Shown here in pieces: positions 49,961 to 59,261 of a DNA stretch of 64,000 bases (its first letter is position 1; each line of letters begins with the position of its first letter). Under the pieces are notes generated by a model, which was given only the letters and a program-made list of their open reading frames with translations, was not told the origin of the DNA and did not search any database. The position numbers and the translations under genes are program-made. The DNA comes from Marinomonas pontica (GTDB lineage Bacteria > Pseudomonadota > Gammaproteobacteria > Pseudomonadales > Marinomonadaceae), in assembly GCF_026191375.1 (NCBI RefSeq), contig NZ_JAODTL010000046.1, positions 20,322-84,321 of the forward strand, in the 5' to 3' direction.

Positions 49961-50944
49961 CTAAGCGACCGTGATACTCGTCCACCAAGGAAGAAGTCGT
50001 TTGACCTGAATATCAAAGGTGTTTTCCAGCATATCAAACACCAAATTAGCATCTTGAGTTGGAAATGTACCAACCACTCTAAGTGACGCCACAGCAGGAT
50101 CTAGATTAATAAAACCATGACGATAGCGCCCTATTTCCGCCACAAATTCCGCCAATGGCATGTCATCAACAATCAACAACCCATTTCGCCACGACTCATA
50201 CATGGCCAATACAGGCCGCCGATCTCCGACCATATCCTTCGTAAAAATGGCCTGCTCTCCAGCGCGAATCACCGTCTGATCGTTGCGCCCCAGCGGAGAA
50301 AGCGAAACACGGCCTTCATATACCGCCAACACCGCCCCTTGATTGGGAAGGTGACGCAAACAAAAGCGAGCGTTCTCTGCGGTCGAAGCCATAAGCGCGT
50401 GTTTGCATGTCACACTGAACGGTCGACTATCAGACCCATTGGTAACATGAAACAAAGCCTCACCGTCTAACAGAGCAAAATTCCGATTGCTCGAAGCAAC
50501 ACGATTCAGTGCGCTGTTGGTGTTCAGCCAAATTTTATTGCCAGCGTCTAAATCGTAAGCCGCCACTTGCCCAACTTGGGTATGAAAATCCGCCATCCAG
50601 GCAGACGCTATTCTGGGCAACGGTGTTTCGTTCCACCCCATCCAACCCAATGCCGCAACGCCCGTTACGCCTAACACGCCTTTCATCAACTGACGACGGT
50701 TCATGGAACCACCACTCTCCAACACATAGCCCGCAGACTGACGCATGGCATCATTTTGGAAAGAAGAAAACATCGCTCCAACTGACTCCACCTGAGACCA
50801 CGCTTTGCGGTGTTCTTCACTGTCATTAAGCCATTGCTGCCACGCGACTCGATCCGCCTCAGAAACGGGCGGATCCGACAATACGGCAAACCATTCTGAA
50901 GCGGCTTCTAATTGAGCAAAGTTGGAAGGTTGAGAAGACGTCAT
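49961..50944 (-). CDS. FecR-family anti-sigma factor / signal transducer
   Basis: 327 residues. An N-terminal DUF4880 sigma-binding segment (ASEWFAVLSDPPVSEADRVAWQQWLNDSEEHRKAWSQV) is followed by a single membrane helix near residues 85-105 (after NRRQLMKG) and a periplasmic FecR domain (GNKIWLNTNSALN, YEGRVSLSPL, RAGEQAIFT). It would relay receptor occupancy from the STN domain to the ECF sigma factor. Starts five bases after the fecI-like gene. Confidence 0.9.
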   Translation of the reverse strand: MTSSQPSNFAQLEAASEWFAVLSDPPVSEADRVAWQQWLNDSEEHRKAWSQVESVGAMFSSFQNDAMRQSAGYVLESGGSMNRRQLMKGVLGVTGVAALGWMGWNETPLPRIASAWMADFHTQVGQVAAYDLDAGNKIWLNTNSALNRVASSNRNFALLDGEALFHVTNGSDSRPFSVTCKHALMASTAENARFCLRHLPNQGAVLAVYEGRVSLSPLGRNDQTVIRAGEQAIFTKDMVGDRRPVLAMYESWRNGLLIVDDMPLAEFVAEIGRYRHGFINLDPAVASLRVVGTFPTQDANLVFDMLENTFDIQVKRLLPWWTSITVA

Positions 50945-50949
50945 AACAC

Positions 50950-51485
50950 CTACAGAGACAAATCGGATTTAAACAAGAGACATTGCAACATAGCCTGCGC
51001 CATATAACGCTTTACCATACGTTCTGACACCGACAAACGTTCGGCTATTTCTCGATAAGTGAGGCCGTGCAGCTGAGATAAAATCAGCGTATTAGCGACT
51101 TTTTTGGGGAGTTTTGCAATCATCGCATCCAGCTCGCACAGCAGTTCAATCATCGCTGCCGAATGCTCCGCCGAAGGTTCAAATTCCTCTTCGCGATGCG
51201 CCAACGACTCAAGCCAAGCCTGTTCGACTTGCTTGCGTCGCCAGTGATCAATAAATAAGCCCTTAGCAACGGTGCTTAAAAAGCTCTCGCTTCTGAGATT
51301 GTTGAAAAATTTTTTGGCTTTTTCAACAATCGAACAAACGTGTCTTGGGCGATATCGGCCGCCAAATCATGGCTGCCTAATCGGTGTCGGATCCATCCTG
51401 TTAACCACGAACTGTGTTCCACATAAAGCTTCCCTACGTCTTGAGAAGCCGGGTGATCAGGATTCATAGACCCATTCAACCTCAT
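50950..51485 (-). CDS. FecI-type ECF sigma factor, frameshifted as read
   Basis: About 178 residues after repair. Region 2 is ADIAQDTFVRLLKK; region 4 is IAKLPKKVANTLILSQLHGLTYREIAERLSVSERMVKRYM. The T5 run (51278-51282 on the plus strand as A5) makes a stop after SEARAF; one more T gives SEARAFLSTVAKGLFIDHWRRKQVEQAWLESLAHREEEF, exactly the expected region 2-to-4 linker. Start is 51485 (MRLNGSM) or 51467 (MNPDHP). A Fur box lies 40-55 bases upstream. Heads the operon with the fecR-like gene. Confidence 0.87.
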
Positions 51486-51525
51486 TCATATCTAACAAAC
51501 TAAGAAGCCGGCAAGATACAATAAA

Positions 51526-51540
51526 TGAGAATGAATATCA
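51526..51540 (-). promoter_or_regulatory. Fur box upstream of the fecI-like gene
   Basis: TGAGAATGAATATCA matches 12 of 13 defined positions of the Fur 7-1-7 consensus TGAnAATnATTnTCA. It lies about 41 bases upstream of the sigma-factor start, where a Fur-repressed promoter would be. Confidence 0.72.
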
Positions 51541-51550
51541 ATAAATAGAA

Positions 51551-51568
51551 CAAACTGTAAGCAGTTTG
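51551..51568 (-). terminator. hairpin after the GST gene
   Basis: CAAACTG/CAGTTTG stem with a 4-base loop directly after the GST stop; the T tract on the minus strand is interrupted (TTCTATTTATT). It lies close to the Fur box of the next operon. Confidence 0.5.
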
Positions 51569-52234
51569 CTACAGCGTAGTAAAAGCACCGCCTTTTGCTA
51601 ATGCTCTTTGATAAGAAGGCACAGCTTCAATTTGTTTAATAAAACGCGCAATGTTCGGAAAGTCTTCCAAGCTCATACGCGTACTGGAAGCTTGCAATGG
51701 AAAGCTCATTTGAATATCGGCAGCGGTCAATTCCTCGCCCACAAACCAAGTATGCTCACCGAGCGTTTTTTCGATAAACTGCATTTGCGGCTGAATGCGC
51801 GGCATAATGAACTTTTCTTGAACCTTATCCGTCAGCGCCTTAGCAATGGGTTTCACAAAGAAAGGCATGGGGTTCTTCGGCACCTTCATCATCACCAGTT
51901 TCATCACCAGCAAAGGCATCAACGAACCTTCGGCAAAATGCAGCCAATATCGATAATCCAACAAAGCTTGCCCATCGGTTGGTTTCAAACGATTCACCGG
52001 ATCGTATCGATCCAGTAAATACTCAATAATAGCGCCCGACTCCGCGACCGTTAAATCACCGTCCGTAATCACCGGAGATTTCCCCAACGGGTGTATTTTT
52101 TTCAATGACTCAGGGCCCGCTGCGGTGTCCGGATCACGCTTGTATTCGACAATCTCGTAATCCAACCCAAGCTCCTCCAGCAACCATAAAATACGCTGTG
52201 AACGGGAGTTCTCTAAATGGTGAACCGTGATCAT
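51569..52234 (-). CDS. glutathione S-transferase family protein
   Basis: 221 residues. The N-terminal thioredoxin fold (MITVHHLENSRSQRILWLLEELGLDYEIVEYKR, with the ESGAI motif in VAESGAIIEYLL) and an all-helical C-terminal domain (WFVGEELTAADIQMSFPLQA) are present. It resembles bacterial GSTs with a serine at the N-terminal catalytic position. Substrate unknown. Single gene. Confidence 0.9.
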   Translation of the reverse strand: MITVHHLENSRSQRILWLLEELGLDYEIVEYKRDPDTAAGPESLKKIHPLGKSPVITDGDLTVAESGAIIEYLLDRYDPVNRLKPTDGQALLDYRYWLHFAEGSLMPLLVMKLVMMKVPKNPMPFFVKPIAKALTDKVQEKFIMPRIQPQMQFIEKTLGEHTWFVGEELTAADIQMSFPLQASSTRMSLEDFPNIARFIKQIEAVPSYQRALAKGGAFTTL

Positions 52235-52364
52235 ATCCTCTCCTTATAACCCAAACGGGCAGCAATACCATGACTGTTTACATGACAACTTGTACGGCCT
52301 AAAACCGAAAACAGTTTACCCAGACGCACAAACAACCAAAAGAATATTACCCAACAACCAATGA

Positions 52365-52796
52365 TTATAGACTCGACAACAAAATACTGGTTTCGCTGTT
52401 TAAAATACCATCCACTTCACGCACATGACGCAACACGCCATCAAACTCGCTTAGACTGCTGGTTTGCAATTCAGCAATCAAATCCCACGCCCCGTTCGTA
52501 GTGTGCAATTTCACCAGCTCAGGAATGCCTCTCAACTTTTTAATGACTTGTGAGGTCGACTGACCCGCGACCTCGATCATCATAATGGCTCGAACCGCTT
52601 CTTTTTCAATTTCTTGGTGTACGCGAATCGTAAAACCCAAAATCGCCCCACTAGAAATCAATCGATCAAGACGATTTTGCACCGTCGCACGCGATACTTT
52701 TAACATGTCGGCCAAATAGGAGATCGACGCACGGCCATCTTTGCGCAATTCAGCAATAAGCGCGCTGTCCAACGAATCATAAATATAGGGTTTCAT
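52365..52796 (-). CDS. Lrp/AsnC-family transcriptional regulator
   Basis: 143 residues from MKPYIYDSLDSALIAEL (52796), behind GAGG at -7. The helix-turn-helix (ASISYLADMLKVSRATVQNRLDRLISSGAILGFTI) precedes the RAM effector domain (AIMMIEVAGQSTSQVIKKLRGIPELVKLHTTNGAWDLIAEL). Divergent from ctlX with a 149-base spacer; probably controls it and itself in response to an amino acid. Confidence 0.93.
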   Translation of the reverse strand: MKPYIYDSLDSALIAELRKDGRASISYLADMLKVSRATVQNRLDRLISSGAILGFTIRVHQEIEKEAVRAIMMIEVAGQSTSQVIKKLRGIPELVKLHTTNGAWDLIAELQTSSLSEFDGVLRHVREVDGILNSETSILLSSL

Positions 52797-52945
52797 GCAT
52801 ACCTCATCAAACATTTTGCTAACAAGATACTAGCAAAGCGCCAAAAATATAGTCTTTTTATATGAATTTCTGACATATTAACTGGCTCACAAAGCCCCTA
52901 TCCTATTTTCATTCGCTAACCAGCCCAATTTAAATAGGTAAAATC

Positions 52946-53857
52946 ATGCTACTTCAATCCCACTCTCAAGCCCCTAACACAGTGGTGCTTATTCGTCCTC
53001 ATCACTTTGTTTCAAACCCGCAAACCATGGAAGACAATGCGTTTCAAAAAGCAACCTCGCATCCAACGCCGTCGACACAGGCCTACCAAGAAGTCACAAA
53101 CTTGCATCAAGCTTTACAGCAACAAGGCGTCACCGTTCACCTTTTTGAAGACGAAACAGCGCACACGCCCGACTCGGTTTTTCCCAACAACTGGTTCTCG
53201 ACACACAAAGGCAACACCCTCGTCGCGTACCCAATGTATGCACACAACCGACAAATGGAATACCGCCAAGACATCATCGATTTTTTGAGCAACGCCTACG
53301 CATTTCACAACCACATAGATTTACGACATCACGTCGACCAACATCTTGCTTTAGAAGGAACCGGATCAATTGTGTTTGATCACATTCATCGACTAGCCTA
53401 TGCCGCACAGTCAAAACGCACCGATGAACAACTGCTCAACCAGCTCTGCCAACAGATCGGTTACGCTCCCATCATGTTTGATGCCAGAGACAAAAACGGC
53501 AAACCGATTTATCACACCAACGTGCTCATGTGTGTTGCGACGCACTTTGTGATGATCGGAATGGACATGGTCAATGCCGCAGACAAAGCAAAGCTCTACC
53601 GGCACTTTAGTCAGACAGGAAAGAAAGTCATTGAATTAAGCCATGACCAGATCGGCCAATTTTGCGGTAACGCCATAGAACTGCAAGGCACAAATCAGCG
53701 ATTCTTAGCGCTCTCACAAACCGCCTACGCGGCACTCAACAGCGACCAAAAAACCACCATAGAATCCTTCGTGACACTGGTGCCCTGCGCGATTCCAACC
53801 ATAGAATCCGCCGGCGGTTCAGTACGCTGCATGATCGCAGGCATTCATAGAGATTGA
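52946..53857 (+). CDS. ctlX: citrulline utilisation hydrolase, CtlX-type
   Basis: 303-residue guanidino/ureido-group hydrolase of the amidinotransferase superfamily. FPNNWFSTHKGNTLVAYPMYAHNR, HLALEGTGSIVFDH and the C-terminal PCAIPTIESAGGSVRCMIA carry the Asp, His and Cys expected for the catalytic site. Members next to Lrp-type regulators are assigned to citrulline or arginine use. No arginine operon follows, so the physiological substrate is inferred. Confidence 0.82.
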   Translation: MLLQSHSQAPNTVVLIRPHHFVSNPQTMEDNAFQKATSHPTPSTQAYQEVTNLHQALQQQGVTVHLFEDETAHTPDSVFPNNWFSTHKGNTLVAYPMYAHNRQMEYRQDIIDFLSNAYAFHNHIDLRHHVDQHLALEGTGSIVFDHIHRLAYAAQSKRTDEQLLNQLCQQIGYAPIMFDARDKNGKPIYHTNVLMCVATHFVMIGMDMVNAADKAKLYRHFSQTGKKVIELSHDQIGQFCGNAIELQGTNQRFLALSQTAYAALNSDQKTTIESFVTLVPCAIPTIESAGGSVRCMIAGIHRD

Positions 53858-53873
53858 GAAATGAGTGGTAAAT

Positions 53874-53927
53874 AAAAAAACAGCCAATGCATTAACAAAG
53901 TCACAGATCCATGTAACGCTTGGCTGT
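53874..53927 (-). terminator. terminator of the ttdA-ttdB-oad operon, overlapping the last codons
   Basis: Stem ACAGCCAA/TTGGCTGT enclosing a 32-base loop, followed on the minus strand by TTTTTTT. One arm lies inside the 3' end of the decarboxylase gene and the loop contains its stop codon. Confidence 0.65.
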
Positions 53928-54728
53928 CACATCAAGTTTCTTAACCTTAGAGTACAATGTGATGATGTCTTTACCCGCAATATCTCGCTTCTTATGGTCA
54001 AGTATGTCTTGATAAGCGTGAAACATACTTCGAACAGAAGCCTCAAAAGCATGATGCCCATTCAATAATATTTTTACACCTCCCGCTTTAAAACTACGGT
54101 AATCCTTACGACTCGCTGAGTACGAAATAAGCATTAAAGGCTTACTGCTAATTTCGTTCAAGATACGCAAATCTGAAATTTGTACGTCACCAAAAATACA
54201 TATTCCATCAACCTCAGTTTGAGCGTATGCTTCAATTCGCTTTAAAAGACTGGGAAAGCCTTCAGACGAATTCATTTTAGTTCTGGCTATTATCGAGAAT
54301 TTACTACTTTTTCTGGCCTCTAGCGCCGCCAATAATTTATCCCTGTGCTCATCGAGCGCAGCAAGGCTGTGACGGTTTTGATATTGAAAAGGCAATATAG
54401 AGTCCTCCAGTGTTACTGCGGAGGCACCTGCAAACTCAAGTTCCTGAATAAGTCGTTGTGTATTGAGCGCATTACCGTACCCTGAATCTCCATCAACAAT
54501 AATTGGCAGTTCAGACTGAATGCATATACGCCTAACCGTATCCACTAATTCAGACATAGTAATCAAACCATAGTCTGGTGAAAGGTTCACATTGGCGGCA
54601 ACAACAGAACCACCTACAACACCACACTTAAAACCGACATCATGTGCAATCGCAGCACTCAATGGGTTAAACACTGATGCCGCTGGGTAAAAGTTACTGC
54701 CCGTCAATATATCAATAATATGTTCCAT
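53901..54728 (-). CDS. oxaloacetate decarboxylase of the ICL/PEP mutase superfamily (PA4872-like)
   Basis: 275 residues, soluble TIM barrel. The pattern SVFNPLSAAIAHDVGFKCGVVGGSV, then VDGDSGYGNALN (metal-binding D79, D81) and AVTLEDSILPFQ, then NGHHAF, closely follows the Pseudomonas oxaloacetate decarboxylase PA4872. It lies 36 bases after ttdB, whose product with TtdA is oxaloacetate, so decarboxylation to pyruvate is the natural next step. Phosphonate enzymes of the same superfamily are the alternative, but no phosphonate genes are nearby. Confidence 0.8.
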   Translation of the reverse strand: MEHIIDILTGSNFYPAASVFNPLSAAIAHDVGFKCGVVGGSVVAANVNLSPDYGLITMSELVDTVRRICIQSELPIIVDGDSGYGNALNTQRLIQELEFAGASAVTLEDSILPFQYQNRHSLAALDEHRDKLLAALEARKSSKFSIIARTKMNSSEGFPSLLKRIEAYAQTEVDGICIFGDVQISDLRILNEISSKPLMLISYSASRKDYRSFKAGGVKILLNGHHAFEASVRSMFHAYQDILDHKKRDIAGKDIITLYSKVKKLDVTAKRYMDL

Positions 54729-54764
54729 AAAATTACCCCCGAAGCAACTGCGGGGGTCTCCAAA

Positions 54765-55373
54765 CTACTTAATGAATTTCACTTTTTCATGAATACGGTC
54801 AAGAATGGCACCTTTTCGATCTCTAAATTTCTTTTTATTATCTTCAAAAATGTTATTGCCTTTCGTGTCAATTGAGATAATTAAAGGACCAAACTCTTTT
54901 ACACGATTAACCCATAACGTTTCTGGCATCCCAAGATCACGCCACTCAGCAGCCTCAATGGCCTCTACTTTTGTTGCTGCGACAACAGCGCACCCGCCAG
55001 GAAATACAGCGTGAACGGCTTTATTCTCTAAACAGCCAGCCGCCGTTTCTTCCCCCATTCCTCCTTTACCAATGATCATCTTAACGCCCGTTTCAGCAAT
55101 AAACTGACGTTCAAATTTTTCCATTCGCATGCTTGTGGTAGGACCTATAGACACCATTTCAAAAGATCCGTCATCTTTTTGTCGAACGATGGGACCAGCA
55201 TGAAAGATAGCGCCGCCGCGCACATCAACAGGCAGTTTTTGTTTTAACTCTATTAAACGACGATGAGCCACGTCTCGACATGTCACTAAGTGTCCAGTTA
55301 AATACACAATGTCACCTACATTCAACTCAGCTAATGCTTCATCTGTAATTGGAGTAGTTAATATTTTTTTCAT
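54765..55373 (-). CDS. ttdB: L(+)-tartrate dehydratase beta subunit
   Basis: 202 residues, collinear with E. coli Ttd[10 protein letters not shown] start, [63 protein letters not shown], and [17 protein letters not shown]. The start overlaps the ttdA stop by four bases. With TtdA it dehydrates L(+)-tartrate to oxaloacetate. Closely related class I fumarases share the fold, but these blocks follow TtdB most closely. Confidence 0.9.
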   Translation of the reverse strand: MKKILTTPITDEALAELNVGDIVYLTGHLVTCRDVAHRRLIELKQKLPVDVRGGAIFHAGPIVRQKDDGSFEMVSIGPTTSMRMEKFERQFIAETGVKMIIGKGGMGEETAAGCLENKAVHAVFPGGCAVVAATKVEAIEAAEWRDLGMPETLWVNRVKEFGPLIISIDTKGNNIFEDNKKKFRDRKGAILDRIHEKVKFIK

Positions 55374-56269
55374 AGTGTGACATCCTCATGAGAAATGATT
55401 TCATAGCTTAAATCTGAGTTAAATTTGATGGTTCCTCGACGATGAGCCCAACAGCCTGTTGATACAGCAACACCAATAGTTGAAGGGTGACGCGCAGATG
55501 ATTCAATATTCACCCCCATTACCGTGTTATCACCTGTCAAACCCTGTGGCCCAATGCCGACTTCGTTTAGGCCTTCTTCTAATAATTCTTCCATCAAAGC
55601 AGCGTTAGCATTCGGGTTTTTAGTATCTACAGGACGGAGAATTGCTTTTTTAGAAAGTCTTGCGGCTGTTTCAACGGATGTAGATACGCCTACGCCAACC
55701 AGTAAAGGAGGACATGCGTTAACACCACGGGAGGTAATGACATCAAAAACAAAGTCTGCAACACCTTCGTAACCCTCACCTGGCATGAGTACTTTCGCAT
55801 GACCTGGAAGAGTACAGCCTCCACCGGCCATGTAGACTTCAATCGTTGCAGTGTCGTCATTAGGAACAATATCCCAATCTAGCCATGGAATTTTGGAGCC
55901 AGTATTAGTACCGGTATTTTTTTCATCAAATGTTTCTACCGCATTATGGCGAAGCGGGCCTTTCTTAGTTGCTTCAAGCGTCGCAGTACGAAGAATGTCT
56001 TCCAACTCGCCGATCAGGGGAAACTTTGCACCCACCGTTAAAAAATACTGAATGACACCCGTGTCCTGACAACTAGGGCGATCTAGTTTATCAGCAGCGT
56101 CTTGGTTTTCTGCCATCGTGTCATATATTTCAATGGCCATTGGATTGGTTTCTTTTTTTCTAAGCTCAGCCTGCTTTTTCTTAACATCCGTTGGTAGTCG
56201 CTTGCCAATATAGCTGGTAAATTTTGTCATTATATCTGACACATATTCTACAGATTTTTCGCTGCTCAT
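55370..56269 (-). CDS. ttdA: L(+)-tartrate dehydratase alpha subunit (4Fe-4S)
   Basis: 299 residues with three cluster cysteines C67 (RPSCQDTG), C186 ([12 protein letters not shown]) and C273 ([11 protein letters not shown]), matching E. coli TtdA spacing. [20 protein letters not shown] and [16 protein letters not shown] are shared with TtdA rather than with fumarases that have one fused chain. First gene of ttdA-ttdB-decarboxylase, divergent from a LysR gene. Confidence 0.92.
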   Translation of the reverse strand: MSSEKSVEYVSDIMTKFTSYIGKRLPTDVKKKQAELRKKETNPMAIEIYDTMAENQDAADKLDRPSCQDTGVIQYFLTVGAKFPLIGELEDILRTATLEATKKGPLRHNAVETFDEKNTGTNTGSKIPWLDWDIVPNDDTATIEVYMAGGGCTLPGHAKVLMPGEGYEGVADFVFDVITSRGVNACPPLLVGVGVSTSVETAARLSKKAILRPVDTKNPNANAALMEELLEEGLNEVGIGPQGLTGDNTVMGVNIESSARHPSTIGVAVSTGCWAHRRGTIKFNSDLSYEIISHEDVTL

Positions 56270-56375
56270 TTTGTCCTCTCTTATTATTAGAGTTACTTAG
56301 GTGGAGGTAATTTTAGTATTTTTATACATTACAGGTTAAAATCAAAAGAACATCATAATTTCCTTGGAGGAATAA

Positions 56376-57290
56376 GTGGAAAACAATTCTGAATTTACTT
56401 TCTTTATTGCATTATCAAAATATGGAAGTTTGTCAGGCACCGCTAGAGAGTTAAACCTCACCCCATCAGCGGTTACGAAAAGATTATCCAGTTTAGAGGC
56501 AAGGCTAGGGGTAAGACTAATAAATAGAACCACAAGAAAATTAAGCCTCACGAATGAAGGTGAGTTATACCTAAAATCGGCGAAAGAAATTTCAGCAAAA
56601 ATTTATGAATTGGAAGCGGCTTTATCTATGAGGAAAGACTCCCCCAGTGGTCTATTAAAAGTGAATGCTCCACTGGGGTTTGGACGAAATTATATCTCAC
56701 CAATCATCTCTGAGTTTATTTCACAATACCCTGACGTTCAGGTAGAACTTATGCTTACAGATAGACCAATGAGCCTACCAGATGAGTCTGTTGATGTTTG
56801 TATCCAATTTGGAAAGATTCCTGATTCTAGGCTAATTGCACGAAAAATAGCAAAAAATAGACGCTTACTCTGCGCATCTCCAAAATATTTACAACAACAC
56901 GGTAGACCCAGCAAACCATCAGAGCTACTAAATCATAACTGCATAATTATAAAACAAAATCAACAAGTTGCAGCATCTTGGCGTTTTGAAGATGAGCTTG
57001 GTTACGAAGAAGTGATCAAAACAAAAGGAAACTTGCTTACCAATGATGGAGAAATAGCACTAAGATGGGCCATAGAAGGACACGGAATAGTAATGAGAGC
57101 GGAATGGGATATTGCAAAATACATCAGATCTGAAAAATTAGAGGTTATATTAAATGATTATACAACCCCAGAAGCTGATATATATGCGGTCTATATGGAA
57201 AGGCTAAACCTGTCAGCCAAAGTAACTACCTTTTTAGATTATTTAACGGAGTCATTTTTAAATAATAAAAATGACTCCTCAATATGGTGA
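56376..57290 (+). CDS. LysR-family regulator of the tartrate genes (GTG start)
   Basis: 304 residues. The helix-turn-helix (ALSKYGSLSGTARELNLTPSAVTKRLSSLEARLGVRLINRTTRKLSLTNEG) and an effector domain are typical of the CrgA/DmlR-like branch. GTG start behind GGAGG at 56366. It lies between two minus-strand operons: divergent from ttdA and convergent with tctAB, the stops being adjacent bases (57290/57291). Likely the tartrate-responsive activator, by position. Confidence 0.88.
   Translation: MENNSEFTFFIALSKYGSLSGTARELNLTPSAVTKRLSSLEARLGVRLINRTTRKLSLTNEGELYLKSAKEISAKIYELEAALSMRKDSPSGLLKVNAPLGFGRNYISPIISEFISQYPDVQVELMLTDRPMSLPDESVDVCIQFGKIPDSRLIARKIAKNRRLLCASPKYLQQHGRPSKPSELLNHNCIIIKQNQQVAASWRFEDELGYEEVIKTKGNLLTNDGEIALRWAIEGHGIVMRAEWDIAKYIRSEKLEVILNDYTTPEADIYAVYMERLNLSAKVTTFLDYLTESFLNNKNDSSIW
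57248..57278. repeat. 12-bp inverted repeat at the lysR/tctAB convergence
   Basis: GGAGTCATTTTT and its exact complement AAAAATGACTCC with a 7-base loop, within the last codons of the lysR gene. No T tract follows on either strand beyond the stem itself. Probably a bidirectional stop or mRNA 3'-end structure. Confidence 0.6.
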
Positions 57291-59245
57291 TTAAAATAGC
57301 AACCCTACAGGAAGCCTAATGAGCAATACATTTTTCATTAAAATATAAAAAATCGCTACTATCAAAAAAGAAATCAAAAAATACAATGACATCGTCTTTG
57401 CTTTTAATTTTTCAAAATTAGATGCAAACATGATTGCAATAAATGATAGAAATGCACTTACAGCAAACCCTAAAATAGGCATTGACAACGTCCAAAAACC
57501 TAGCGAAATAATCGTAAATATTTGACGATTTGTAGGAATCAAACTCGAAATATGTCTTGCCTCTTTACTACTCTTTCCAACTATTGTCTTTATTGCTAAC
57601 AATAAAGACAATGCAATCAATGCCAATGCAATATATGAAGGAAATACAGAGCCCAATAGCGACATTTCTTTCGTTTCCATTAGCAACACTCCGCCAAATA
57701 CAGCCATAAGCAATGTGACTACTAGTGTTGGCAGTTTGAAAGTTTCAGAGCTTTCAGCCACTTGCTTTTTCTTACGAGCAGCCAATAATGGGAACAACAA
57801 AGCAATAACACAGCAAACTATAATACCTATTGCAATTGGTCTACCAAAAAACATTTCAAACACTTTTCCTTGTGCTGAACCAATTAAGTAAGTTTGAACA
57901 AAACCCTGTTCGGCAATCTTGCCAAGCACAAGGCCCAACACAATAGGAGATGAACTGAACCCAAACTTTGCTAAAATCCAGCCCAAAAGCCCTAATACAA
58001 ACATCATCAGTGTATCATGAGCATTACTGTGTATTGCGTAACTGCCAATGATAGTAAGAAATGCGACTGTCGGAACAAGCAATGACTTTGGCGTTTTCGC
58101 GATCGATTTATAAGCGTATCGGCCTAAAATCAATCCCGCTGGCAGCATCAGTAAAGTGGCGATAATTAAGCCATATATAAACGTATAAACAATGCCGCTT
58201 TGCTCTGTAAATAAAGATGGGCCTGTTTTTATCCCTTGCACTAATAAGGCACCTAAAATGATTGCATCAGGAGGTGTGCCAGGAATACCAAGAACCAACG
58301 TCGGAATAAACCCGCCTCCAACCGTTGCATTATTAGCAGACTCAGTTGCAACAATCCCATCCGGTGCGCCATGACCAAACTGATCAGGCTCCTTTGAGCT
58401 TCGGCGCGCTTCGGTATAGGCGACCAAACCAGCAATGGACCCACCTGCACCAGGAAGAATACCTATTACAGTACCTATAATTGAACTTTTAAAAAGATTC
58501 CACTTACGACTAAGCAACATCAAAAAAGCACGATTAAGAGGTGACTCCCCACCCACTTTCTCAAATTTTAAATGTGGGCTTTTCGTTGCGACTAAGTCAA
58601 TGATTACAGGCACGCAATACAAACCTATAATCGCAGAAGTAACATCAATTCCCCCTAACATTGAAACTTGATCAAATGTAAATCTAACATCACCTCCAAC
58701 GACAGCCACACCCACAGCCGATAATAATAATCCGATACAAGCGCCTATAAGCCCCTTAATTGTGTTACCTACAGACAACGCTGATATCAATGTCAAGCCA
58801 AACACAGCCATCCAAAAATATTCAGACGGCCCAAAAGCAAGAGCCACTTTAGCAAGAGGAGGAGCAAGAAAGAGTAAAGCCAGACCCCCAATTACCCCCC
58901 AGCCACCGAAGAGAATGTCGCTAATGAAATAGCCAGAGCTCCTTCACCTTTTTGAGCCATAGGATAACCGTCAAAAGTGGTCGCAATAGCAGACGGCGTT
59001 CCGGGTGTATTAACAAGGATGGCAGCAAATGCTCCACCATAAATGGCACCAGTATAAATGGCTCCCAATACAATTAGCCCAGAAGCAGGCCCCATCACGT
59101 AGGTAAATGGGACTAACACCGCGACAGCCATAGTGGCCGAAAGCCCTGGCATAGCACCAATTATAGTGCCAGCAATGACTCCACCTAACGCTAAGAAAAG
59201 ATTGAGTGGAGTCATTGCCTCTATTAAATAATTTAAAACATCCAT
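57291..59245 (-). CDS. tripartite tricarboxylate transporter, fused TctA-TctB permease, frameshifted as read
   Basis: About 651 residues after repair. The TctA part (about 1-500) has MDVLNYLIEAMTPLNLFLALGG, GAIYGGAFAAILVNTPGTPSAIATTFDGYPM and the second copy of that motif near GGGFIPTLVLGIPGTPPDAIILGAL. The C-terminal 150 residues (four more helices) look like the small subunit TctB, which is otherwise missing. The break is the six-base C run at 58895-58900: read as six G it gives AGG-stop, as seven it gives AGGVIGGLALLFLAPPLAKVALAFGP. It imports a carboxylate, here probably tartrate, using the ion gradient. Confidence 0.85.
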
Positions 59246-59261
59246 AAATTCAACCTAACAA

